The notes beneath the pieces were generated by a model. The model made no database searches. It saw nothing but the letters and a program-made list of their open reading frames with translations, and had not been told where the DNA came from. Below, piece after piece: positions 1 to 7,847 of a stretch of DNA of 64,000 nt. How positions within the stretch are numbered: the first letter of the stretch is position 1; the number at the start of each line of letters is the position of its first letter. Both the position numbers and the translations under genes were made by a program. The stretch covers positions 1 through 64,000 of the forward strand of contig CAJQHZ010000035.1 of NCBI GenBank assembly GCA_905478295.1, in the 5' to 3' direction. Source of the stretch: an uncultured Flavobacteriales bacterium. GTDB lineage: Bacteria > Bacteroidota > Bacteroidia > Flavobacteriales > Schleiferiaceae.

Positions 1-3000
1 GCTGCTCGTAAAACTTGGTTGAACGGTAGTACAAATGGAAACATTTTGACTTGAGCTCGCCACAGTGCCACAGGCATCTGTAACAACTAGGCTAATAACA
101 TATACTCCTGGATTAGCAAAAGAATGTGTAGGATTGCTGCCAGTTGCCGTAAAACCATCACCGAAACTCCAACTGTAGCTTAATCCAGCCCCAATAGAGG
201 CCCCTGCATTGAATACCCTAGTTTGTCCGTTGCCCGCAACTGCAAATTGGCTTACTACTGATCCACAAACGGTTAAAGTATATGTAAGTGTATCTGCGTT
301 TCCACAATAGTTTGATGCGACTTGTTGAACTGTATAAATGCCAGGTGTCGAATACGTGTAGGTAGAGGAACTTCCGGCACTGTTAGCTCCATTTCCCCAT
401 AACCAAAGAATCGAATCTGAAGGACTACCTGTATTTAGAGCACTTACGGTGCTCCCCGTTAGGGTAACGCTTCCTTGGGCAGTGACTGCTGGACAGTTGG
501 GTGTATTAAAGTTAATTGTTGCATTTGAACTGAGCAGATTAACGCCACAACTGTCTTTGACAAATACGCTGTAGGAGGTGTTTGGAATTAGACCCGTGAG
601 GGTGTAGGGTGAAGTTGCCGGATTAATGAGTTGACCTGTGCCTAAGGTAAATCCTGTAGGTCCATATTCGATAATACTAACGGAAGAAGTACCCTGCCAA
701 GTCAATGTTGCCATATTAGCAGTGATGCTAGATGCTGTTAATAGCGTCGGCGCAGGACAATTCAAGGTTCCTTCAAAAGCGATATCATCGACACAAATGG
801 CGGAGGAATAGGTGAAAAACGAACTTCCTGATGCCTTTATTGCCTGTAGTGTTATAACGACGGTATCACCTAAAAAAGTGGAAAGTGCTACTGTATTTTT
901 AAGCCAAGCAGAGCCGCTGTTGGATTGTTGCGCACCAGTGAACGAGCTTAACAAGGTGTCGCTTCCCCCGGGGCTTCTTGCATACACATTTAATCCTCCG
1001 ATGCTGTTGCCATACATGTGGTACCAGAACGAAAATTCGGGACTGAGCAATTGCCCAAGAAAAACTGGTGGTAATTCAATATTGGCGGTGTCTGACGTAG
1101 CGCTGTTCGCTCTGGCAAATAAATAACCACTAGAACCTCCTGTATGATCCGTTTGGGGTCCTGTGAATGCAAAGTGATCGAAACCGGACCGTGCTCCAGT
1201 CCAAAAGTAGCCGTCATTATCATCTTCGAATCGGGTAAAACAATTTCCGATCTGTCCTGAAGGCCTAAAAGAGGAGGGACCTTGCCATTGATTGTTGCTA
1301 AAGCTATTCGTGTAAGGAGCCGTGAAAACGGTGCAACTTGTAAAAAAGGACGGACCTTTGATCCAGACACTTTTGTCAGTACTGCTGCAGCTGTCTCTAA
1401 CTTCCCAACGGTATTTTGTGTTTGGGTCTAAGGCCGTCAATAGGAATTGCGTATTTGAAGTACTTACGACATTCCAATTGTTGGCATTTACTTTTTTGTA
1501 TCGTAATTGATGGTAGTTAGCCCCACCTGAATTCCATTTTAAAAGTGCATCTGTAGTACTCACTGAAAGTACCTTAGGAAACCTAGGTCTAGGGCAACTG
1601 GGAGCGGATGCTACAGAGATATCATCAATAGAGAATGGTTGTCCTTGTACGAGCGATACACCGTCGTAGGAAAAAGTGATGCGAATGGTATCACTAGAGC
1701 TGTAGCTAAGGGGTATTACTATTTCTTTCCAAGGGGAAGTCTGCGAACCCTGAAGAGCACCACTCGTATCAAATACGGCAGTTTTAGATCCATTAAGTTG
1801 CTCTACAGTAGCTGTGAATTTTCCGAATTGGACAGGAAACCCATTAGTGGGTTGTGCATTGGAGAAGGCGTGTAACCAGAATTTAAGTTCAGGATTGGTC
1901 AATAAATTTAATGTAATCCACGGCGTGGTAAAGGAAAGATTATCTGGTGCTGTAGATCCATATCGGTAGTTAGTAGCTAAAAATTTCCCGTTTCCCGTAG
2001 GTGTATGGTCGGTATTTGGCCCCTCATCTGTACTCTTTGGACCACGTGCGACTTTCCAATAAAAACCTAAACTTCCCGAATCCAAAAAACAGTCACCAAA
2101 GTCTCCTTGATCGAACCAACTCAAAGGTGCGATCCAATCATTCCCTTCAAAGTCTTCGGACCAGGGAGCTATAAAATAGCCACAAAGCGTTTCGATGGTA
2201 ATGAATTCTGACCAAGCGGATGTATCACTAGTCCCGCACAAGGAACGAACTCTAAGGGTGTAAGAGGAATTTGGCGCAAGTCCATTTAAGTTATATTGAT
2301 TATTGGTGACTAATGCGATGTTACCAGTATTCGGCGCTGTTGTTCCCTGTGACCATTGAACTTGGTAATAGGTTGCACTAGTGGTATCCCAGGTGATTTG
2401 AGCATTTCCAAGACTTAAGGCAGTGAGGCGAACTTTGATTGGTTTTTTACAACCAAGGGTATCTTCGGTGATGGCAAAATCATCAATACTGATTCGAGAG
2501 TTACTACCTTGGTTCAAGCCCGCCAAATCACGGAATGCTGTGAATTTAAAGGCAACGGTATCATTAATATAATCGGCTATGGAATAAATTGCTTGGTGCC
2601 ATGGACTACTTGAGGAAACGAAGGCACCTGTATTGGGGAATAAGGAGTCAATCACCGTCCAATTGCTTGCTGTGTCCGTAGTAATGGCTACTTCCAACCT
2701 CTTAATATCAGAACCAAAGAGATGGTACCAAAATGATACTTGCGGGGCGGAATCGTTAGCCAAAGAAATGTAAGGTGTAATCAGCGTCGACGAATCGGCT
2801 GCTGCAGCGAAGAAATAGGGATCACAACTAAGATAGCCAGAACCTCCATTCGTATGATCTCCGGACGGTCCTGTGGCATTCGCCAGAGATGAAGAGGGAG
2901 ATGGCGCTTTGATCCAATTATACGTGGTGTAAACTCCACGGTCCCAACAACCATTGATCGATCCAATATTGAACTGATTCGTTGGGGCGACCCAACCGCC

Positions 3001-3441
3001 CCCTGTACCAGAGAATGATTCGGTGTAAGGCGTGTTGTAAAGACAAGGCGTTGAATTTGAGGTTAAGGTGCAGACTGTGGTGTACTGAGGCGAAGTGGTG
3101 GACATTAAATTGCCAGCGGGAGAAGTATATACCGTAGTTCCAGTAGCGTTATCTGTAACGGTGAAGGTGCATTCGTCTTGATATGTGCCACCTCCTAGCC
3201 AACCAAAAGTTAAAGTATCTCCTGTAGTTATTGAAATCTGGTAAGAAATGGAAGATCCCGTAGAAAGCGTAAGGGTACTGGGACTGTATCCAGAGGTCTG
3301 GACATACATTGAATTCCCATTCCATCCGTCACCATAGGAATCGAGAAGTGTAAGCGTATAACTGCATTGCGAAGTTGCGCTGAAGTTTAGCCCTAACATT
3401 AAAGCCAAAAGGAATTGCTTAATTACTCGGAATGAAATCAT
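1..3441 (-). CDS. Large secreted MAM/FN3/PKD multidomain protein (C-terminus cut by window edge)
   Basis: One minus-strand frame is open from an ATG at 3441 to the left edge (1,147 codons, no stop), so the C-terminus lies outside the window. It starts with a signal peptide (MISFRVIKQFLLALMLGLNF, then SATSQC). Residues 21-120 hold a Cys-Ser-Tyr...DSYGDGWNG beta domain common in Bacteroidota exported proteins. Three MAM-like blocks follow (about 131-327, 415-617, 697-892), each with a DHT...G.Y motif and a closing DD-I/F segment, each followed by an FN3-like domain. Two PKD-like domains lie near 980-1130, the second with the motif WSFGDG. This makeup is usual for surface adhesins exported by type IX secretion; the sorting tail would be beyond the edge. 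Partner and ligand are unknown. Confidence 0.85.
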   Translation of the reverse strand, partial: MISFRVIKQFLLALMLGLNFSATSQCSYTLTLLDSYGDGWNGNSMYVQTSGYSPSTLTLSTGSSISYQISITTGDTLTFGWLGGGTYQDECTFTVTDNATGTTVYTSPAGNLMSTTSPQYTTVCTLTSNSTPCLYNTPYTESFSGTGGGWVAPTNQFNIGSINGCWDRGVYTTYNWIKAPSPSSSLANATGPSGDHTNGGSGYLSCDPYFFAAAADSSTLITPYISLANDSAPQVSFWYHLFGSDIKRLEVAITTDTASNWTVIDSLFPNTGAFVSSSSPWHQAIYSIADYINDTVAFKFTAFRDLAGLNQGSNSRISIDDFAITEDTLGCKKPIKVRLTALSLGNAQITWDTTSATYYQVQWSQGTTAPNTGNIALVTNNQYNLNGLAPNSSYTLRVRSLCGTSDTSAWSEFITIETLCGYFIAPWSEDFEGNDWIAPLSWFDQGDFGDCFLDSGSLGFYWKVARGPKSTDEGPNTDHTPTGNGKFLATNYRYGSTAPDNLSFTTPWITLNLLTNPELKFWLHAFSNAQPTNGFPVQFGKFTATVEQLNGSKTAVFDTSGALQGSQTSPWKEIVIPLSYSSSDTIRITFSYDGVSLVQGQPFSIDDISVASAPSCPRPRFPKVLSVSTTDALLKWNSGGANYHQLRYKKVNANNWNVVSTSNTQFLLTALDPNTKYRWEVRDSCSSTDKSVWIKGPSFFTSCTVFTAPYTNSFSNNQWQGPSSFRPSGQIGNCFTRFEDDNDGYFWTGARSGFDHFAFTGPQTDHTGGSSGYLFARANSATSDTANIELPPVFLGQLLSPEFSFWYHMYGNSIGGLNVYARSPGGSDTLLSSFTGAQQSNSGSAWLKNTVALSTFLGDTVVITLQAIKASGSSFFTYSSAICVDDIAFEGTLNCPAPTLLTASSITANMATLTWQGTSSVSIIEYGPTGFTLGTGQLINPATSPYTLTGLIPNTSYSVFVKDSCGVNLLSSNATINFNTPNCPAVTAQGSVTLTGSTVSALNTGSPSDSILWLWGNGANSAGSSSTYTYSTPGIYTVQQVASNYCGNADTLTYTLTVCGSVVSQFAVAGNGQTRVFNAGASIGAGLSYSWSFGDGFTATGSNPTHSFANPGVYVISLVVTDACGTVASSSQNVSICTTVQPSFTSS

Positions 3442-3551
3442 TATTGTTTACCGTCTAGTAAAAATAGTTAAACAAAAAAATGAAATTAAAGTTTGATATC
3501 ACTTACCAAATGTTAAATTCTAAGCATAGCGGTAGAATGCTTAACGCTTTC

Positions 3552-4136
3552 CTAGGTAGCACGTAACCTGCTTAGACTCTGCTGGGTAATACCGAGATAT
3601 GAGGCGATGTAACGATTAGCGGCGATTTGTTCTATATGTGCATACTTTTTAAGAAATAAATCATACCTCTCTTTAGCTGTTAGCCTAAGCTGGTCAAGTA
3701 TTCTATCGTGGAGCGTTGCAACGTGTCTTTGAAGAAACCCTCTTCCGACAGTTGCTAATTCAGGGTGCTTAACATAAAGGCACTCCAAATCCAGCATATT
3801 AAATGCTAAAACTTGTGAATCTTCAAGAGCATCCGAAGAAATAGATCCCGTAGATTCTAGATAAAGCCCCTTATAATCGCATAGCCAAAAGTTTTGTGTG
3901 TTGAAGCTCATCGTATGTTCTTTGCCCTTTTCATCAGTTTGAAATGCGCGCATGCAGCCAGACACAACGTAAAAAATTTCCGTTATATTTTTTCCCTGCT
4001 CAAAAAGTAATTCACCTTTTTCGATATGTCTTAGTCTCGCTATTTTTTGAATATCTGCTTTTAACGTAGAGGATAGTTGTGTCTTTTTTTCTAGCCAGGA
4101 GAAAATGTGTTCCAGGTGGGCTGATTTAATAGACAT
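3552..4136 (-). CDS. Crp/Fnr family transcriptional regulator
   Basis: A 194-residue protein of the size usual for Bacteroidota Crp/Fnr regulators. Residues about 15-125 form a cyclic-nucleotide-binding-type beta roll (KGELLFEQGKNITEIFYVVSG is typical). The C-terminal end (RYIASYLGITQQSLSRLRAT) is the helix-turn-helix of the family, though shorter than a full winged helix. The ligand cannot be told from sequence, and Bacteroidota members often lack clear cAMP-binding residues. It is divergent from the symporter gene at 4336 across a 199-base gap, so it may control that transporter; this is inference. Confidence 0.85.
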   Translation of the reverse strand: MSIKSAHLEHIFSWLEKKTQLSSTLKADIQKIARLRHIEKGELLFEQGKNITEIFYVVSGCMRAFQTDEKGKEHTMSFNTQNFWLCDYKGLYLESTGSISSDALEDSQVLAFNMLDLECLYVKHPELATVGRGFLQRHVATLHDRILDQLRLTAKERYDLFLKKYAHIEQIAANRYIASYLGITQQSLSRLRAT

Positions 4137-4207
4137 AGGATATGTATTTGTTCAAGCATTATGAATACCAATGGCACTCTATACAAGATACCTTTTAATA
4201 CTTTGTT

Positions 4208-4219
4208 GGTATAATATAC
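4208..4219. promoter_or_regulatory. AT-rich palindrome in the regulator/symporter intergenic region
   Basis: The 11-base sequence GTATAATATAC (4209-4219), preceded by G, is a perfect palindrome around a central base. It lies between the divergent Crp-like regulator and symporter genes. A close relative, GGTATAAATATACC, lies at 5879-5892 on the other side of the symporter. It could be an operator, but AT-rich palindromes of this size also occur by chance. The rest of this 199-base gap shows no clear TTG-N19-TAnnTTTG promoter on either strand. Confidence 0.3.
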
Positions 4220-4335
4220 AGATATAAACCACCTGATTCAGATCTAAATGTGTAGGGCGACAGTCCTAACTATTAAACGCATCTAATGATTAACATTTAT
4301 TCTTTCTGTCCTATCTTTCATCCAAACTGTAGTTC

Positions 4336-5712
4336 ATGATTGAATCAACAACTCTAATAGGAGTTCTAGTAGGATTTACATTGCTCGGAATTATTCTGGG
4401 TAGAATGACATCGAAGGATAGCGTCGATGATTTTGCCTTGGGCGGAAGGTCACTAGGTTTTTTTCCTTCATTAATGACCTTGAGTGGTACATTCGTTAGC
4501 GCTGTTACGTTGATGGTTTACACGAGTTTCGTTTACATCTACGGCATCTCTGCAGCATGGATATTTATAGGATATACTCTTGGTTTTCTTTTGTTTATAC
4601 CCTTTGCATTAAAGCTATACAGACTAAGTATAGAACATAAGTTTTTCACACTTACAGACTATTTTGTGTTCCGTTATGGACGTAAAACAGCGCGTTGGGT
4701 GATCGGTGTCATTTTCGTTTGGTACGTAGGATTATTAAGCACGCAGTTGCTGGTTGGATCGAATTTGCTGAATGAATTGGGTGGAATCGCGGTGAATTGG
4801 GCCAAACTAGGAATGTTACTATGTGTTATGGTCTATTTATTGGTGGGCGGCTTTGGGTCTGTAGTGAAGACGGATATGTTTCAATTCTTGGTCATATTCT
4901 TAGTCCTCATACTGGTTACACTTACGCTACAAAAAGGAGGGGATGTACCGCCTGAAATGTATGCACCGTTTAATGCTGGACCTGTCAATATTGTTGCCTT
5001 TTTACTTCTTGGGATACTAACGCCGTTCGCCACACAAGACTATTGGCAAAAGGTCTTTGCGATGAAGAATGAAAAAGTAGTCAAGCAGAGCTTTGGTGTA
5101 GGAGCAGGCGTGAATATTTTACTGACGGTGGCGTTGACTTACGTTGGACTCATCGCACGTGCCCAATTCCCGGCTGGCGCAGGCGTTTCAAACGAACATG
5201 CCGAAATGATGGTGCTTCGTACCTTCACTGAATTGGTCCCCCCAGAATTTCAAGTCGCGGTACTGATTGCCTTCTTTGCAGCCATTTTGAGCACCTCTGA
5301 CACGTATCTTTTCTTACTTAGTTTAAACGTGACGAATGACTTATTCCCTAGGAAGTCTGAAACAGCAGGTGCCGGAATTAAGCGTATTCGTTGGGCACTC
5401 GTCGGAGTAGGTTTCTTTGCGCTATTGATCGCGCTCTTTTTTCAACGTATCGAAGATATTGTAGTTACGTTCAAAGCATTGGGAATAGGCATTGCCCCTG
5501 TAATCTTTTACGATTGGGCAGGAAAGCACGATAGGCGAAGCGTTGTTTGGTCTCTACTGGTGATGACTATAGTGTCCCTTGGAGTCAGTATATATATGAT
5601 GTCTGCTCAAGGTAAAATCAATCCAGCTATTGCCTTCGTGAGTATCGGTACGTCATCTATTGTGTATGGCATTAGCTTTTTCTCGCGCAAGAATAAGCAT
5701 ACGGTAGGGTAG
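4336..5712 (+). CDS. Sodium:solute symporter family (SSS) transporter
   Basis: A 458-residue, strongly hydrophobic protein with about 12-13 predicted membrane helices. The N-terminal FALGGRSLGFFPSLMTLSGTFVSA stretch matches the first two SSS helices, and LIAFFAAILSTSDTYLF near residues 317-333 matches the sodium-site helix of the family. It should couple sodium entry to uptake of an organic solute (sugar, amino acid, nucleoside or carboxylate); the substrate cannot be assigned. The divergent Crp-like gene is the only plausible regulator nearby. Confidence 0.88.
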   Translation: MIESTTLIGVLVGFTLLGIILGRMTSKDSVDDFALGGRSLGFFPSLMTLSGTFVSAVTLMVYTSFVYIYGISAAWIFIGYTLGFLLFIPFALKLYRLSIEHKFFTLTDYFVFRYGRKTARWVIGVIFVWYVGLLSTQLLVGSNLLNELGGIAVNWAKLGMLLCVMVYLLVGGFGSVVKTDMFQFLVIFLVLILVTLTLQKGGDVPPEMYAPFNAGPVNIVAFLLLGILTPFATQDYWQKVFAMKNEKVVKQSFGVGAGVNILLTVALTYVGLIARAQFPAGAGVSNEHAEMMVLRTFTELVPPEFQVAVLIAFFAAILSTSDTYLFLLSLNVTNDLFPRKSETAGAGIKRIRWALVGVGFFALLIALFFQRIEDIVVTFKALGIGIAPVIFYDWAGKHDRRSVVWSLLVMTIVSLGVSIYMMSAQGKINPAIAFVSIGTSSIVYGISFFSRKNKHTVG

Positions 5713-5717
5713 GGAGC

Positions 5718-5740
5718 AAAAAAAAGACCCTTTCGGGCCT
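5718..5740 (-). terminator. Rho-independent terminator for the small ORF
   Basis: On the minus strand AGGCCC-GAAA-GGGTCT forms a six-pair stem (one G-T wobble) with a GAAA tetraloop, followed directly by a run of eight T. It lies 8 bases after the stop of the 36-residue ORF. Read on the plus strand, after the symporter, the stem carries an A-C mismatch and the downstream tract is TTGTTT, so it would be weaker in that direction. Confidence 0.75.
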
Positions 5741-5748
5741 TGTTTCGT

Positions 5749-5859
5749 TTAAGTGAAGAGCTCTTCCACCTGTGTGTCTGTAACTTCTTCGAGTTGCGTG
5801 TGTGGCAGTCCCTCTATAATCGTGATAGGACGCTCACGTAGTAATTCTTTGTTGAACAT
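5749..5859 (-). CDS. Small ORF, 36 residues, unknown function
   Basis: Minus-strand ATG at 5859, TAA at 5749-5751. The peptide begins MFNKELLRERPITIIEGLP and ends QVEELFT; it has an acidic C-terminal half, no Cys, no signal peptide and no membrane segment. It is supported by context rather than homology: a promoter-like TTG-N19-TATAATTG at 5892-5921, two palindromes around that promoter, and a strong terminator right after the stop. It could be a real small protein, a leader peptide or the open part of a small RNA. I do not recognise the family. Confidence 0.5.
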   Translation of the reverse strand: MFNKELLRERPITIIEGLPHTQLEEVTDTQVEELFT

Positions 5860-5878
5860 AACTTTTAGGTTTGGTAAT

Positions 5879-5892
5879 GGTATAAATATACC
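5879..5892. promoter_or_regulatory. Palindrome at the start region of the small-ORF transcript
   Basis: GGTATAAATATACC has two perfect six-base arms around AA. It overlaps the expected transcription start of the promoter at 5892-5921 and lies about 20 bases upstream of the small ORF. It resembles the palindrome at 4208-4219. Its placement suits an operator, or a hairpin at the 5' end of the RNA. Confidence 0.4.
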
Positions 5893-5921
5893 AATTATAT
5901 CCTGAAAATCAGGGTTTTCAA
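5892..5921 (-). promoter_or_regulatory. Bacteroidota-type promoter of the small ORF with a spacer palindrome
   Basis: Minus strand: TTG (5919-5921), exactly 19 bases, then TATAATTG (5892-5899), one mismatch from the Bacteroidota -7 consensus TAnnTTTG. The spacer holds the palindrome CCTGA-AAA-TCAGG (5901-5913), which is well placed for a DNA-binding regulator. It points at the small ORF starting at 5859. Confidence 0.6.
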
Positions 5922-5951
5922 CAAATATTCACCCTTTATTAACAATTAAAC

Positions 5952-7847
5952 TTATAGTTTGACCAGGCGCTCCGTCTTTGAGAATCCTTCATTTCCTTCG
6001 AGTCGTACGATGTAATTTCCGGCAGCCAACGTTCCAAGATGTATATATAGTTCAGCAGGTCCAGCGGGTAGATCTCTCCCAGTGAGTTCCTGTATAAGGG
6101 CACCACTGATATCATAAAGTCTAGCTTCTACGCGTTGGTCCTGATCGAGATTAAAGGTAATGGTAACCATGTCTTGATCATAGGCGGGGTTCGGATACAA
6201 TTGGCCACCGTTTGCATGGGGAGGAACCAGTGTATCTGTGCTAAAGACTTGCGAAATAAAGGTTCTATTTTGCTGCGCACCGTCTCCATAAAAACCAGCC
6301 ATCCAGGCTTCTGACGGAATTAACATCCCATTTTCATCGAACATCGGTTGAACCGCAAAATAATCTCCCCAGCGTTCGTAGCTATCGCTATGACGATCAA
6401 CATGAGTCGTACCGTTAATAAGGTCTACTGGGTTGGAAAAGGTCGTATCATTACCGAGTTGCACCGCACCCATACCTGGGTGCCCATCGATAGAGGTAAA
6501 GTTGAATCCAATCAAACATTGAATTTGATTAGGGTGTACACCGCTCCAGGTAATGTTTGGATATCCATAATCACGCACTGGATGGGCAAAAACTCGAGCT
6601 GTAACTTTAGGCGCAGCATTTTGCGCATTCGAAATGAACCCATGATAGACACCAGCATTCACGTTCGAACCGTGCGCTGTAGTGCTTACAAACTGAATCC
6701 AGTCGTCTTTTTGTATCGCACCCAAAACTCGACCATCGTTGGTTTGAAGTCCTTTAGTAGCATCTGTAGTGTCTGTATCGCTTTGTTTTCCGTTTGGTGG
6801 CACTCCGTAGGGTAGATTACTTTTTAAGGCTTGTGCGGTGATAGTAGTATCTGAAGTGCCTTCAGTTAGAGTGATCAAGAATATCGTATCGTTTTGAAGG
6901 TCGAAGTTTCTATTGCTAATAAACTGAAGTTGATCGCTAATGTTGTCGTGCCCTCGAACAGGGTGGAGGTTACGGACGAATTTCCCATTATGAGAGATTT
7001 GAGTGTAAACAGAGGCATCTACGTCGCCCCCGGCAAAACCCTCACTTTTATTTAAGTGCCAAATAACGGAACCATCAAAACCCACCTGCCAACTAACATT
7101 TGGAATGATTAGGTTGGCGGTAATTACTAAACCCGTTTCGCTAAGAGCAATTGCCGGAAAATCAGTCCAGCGGTTGTTATTGAGTGGATTGCCCGTTAAA
7201 CTATAAATATTCCACGGATCTGTTGGATCATTTGTGGAGGAGAAACAAACGATAATACGGCTGTTTGCAGCGTTATTATCCTTGAGAAATACAAGAATAA
7301 ATCGATCCGCGGTGGGATCGTAAATAAGTTTTGGATCGTAATAATTTGAAAAGCTAGATCCGTTCGCCATTTGTTGCAAGCTGAAAAGTCCTACCGGAGA
7401 AGGCATGATGAGTTCGCCAGTCTTTGTGTCCATCGCCCAGAAAACGCTGTTCACAGCCGCGCAGAGAATTCCATCTTTACTGATGGCCATGGCATTATCA
7501 TTGGGTATTCCACCTGTGAAATCAAAGGGGTTACCTTGTGGAGTTAGGCGATATATTGAGGTTCCGAAACCTGCAACCGGATCAGGTGACGTGGTGGTTT
7601 TCGTAGTTTGATTCGCTGCTGGGAAATTTTTGTAGTTCTGGAGTGCTTTCTGTTCTGCAAGAAAGCTTTTGTACTGGTCTCCACCGGGCACCGGTGCGCC
7701 CGTGGGATAGAGAAAAGATATGACTTCGGTTTGCGCTGACTTTGGGTCAAACGTACCCTCATAGTTCGCTTCTACCGTTTTTTGCACAAAACCCTGACTA
7801 AAAGCGGTGGTAGTTGCAATAAGGAAAACAAAAATCCAATTTCTCAT
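5952..7847 (-). CDS. Secreted protein with T9SS type A C-terminal sorting domain
   Basis: A 631-residue protein. A signal peptide (MRNWIFVFLIATTTAFSQG) is followed by about 500 residues of beta-rich sequence with segments such as DPKLIYDPTADRFILVFL, seen in propeller-like exported proteins. The last 75 residues (LYPNPAYDQ...DISGALIQEL...GNYIVRLEG...LVKL) form a T9SS type A sorting domain, so the mature protein should pass the outer membrane by type IX secretion. Its ATG overlaps the stop of the carboxylase gene by one base (TAATG), so it is the last gene of that operon. No catalytic motif was recognised. Confidence 0.85.
   Translation of the reverse strand: MRNWIFVFLIATTTAFSQGFVQKTVEANYEGTFDPKSAQTEVISFLYPTGAPVPGGDQYKSFLAEQKALQNYKNFPAANQTTKTTTSPDPVAGFGTSIYRLTPQGNPFDFTGGIPNDNAMAISKDGILCAAVNSVFWAMDTKTGELIMPSPVGLFSLQQMANGSSFSNYYDPKLIYDPTADRFILVFLKDNNAANSRIIVCFSSTNDPTDPWNIYSLTGNPLNNNRWTDFPAIALSETGLVITANLIIPNVSWQVGFDGSVIWHLNKSEGFAGGDVDASVYTQISHNGKFVRNLHPVRGHDNISDQLQFISNRNFDLQNDTIFLITLTEGTSDTTITAQALKSNLPYGVPPNGKQSDTDTTDATKGLQTNDGRVLGAIQKDDWIQFVSTTAHGSNVNAGVYHGFISNAQNAAPKVTARVFAHPVRDYGYPNITWSGVHPNQIQCLIGFNFTSIDGHPGMGAVQLGNDTTFSNPVDLINGTTHVDRHSDSYERWGDYFAVQPMFDENGMLIPSEAWMAGFYGDGAQQNRTFISQVFSTDTLVPPHANGGQLYPNPAYDQDMVTITFNLDQDQRVEARLYDISGALIQELTGRDLPAGPAELYIHLGTLAAGNYIVRLEGNEGFSKTERLVKL

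Noticed and set aside
812-2966. Several ORFs of 60-126 residues on both strands inside the left-edge region
   Set aside because: They are out-of-frame shadows of the 1,147-codon MAM/FN3/PKD protein, whose frame is open without a stop over the whole stretch.
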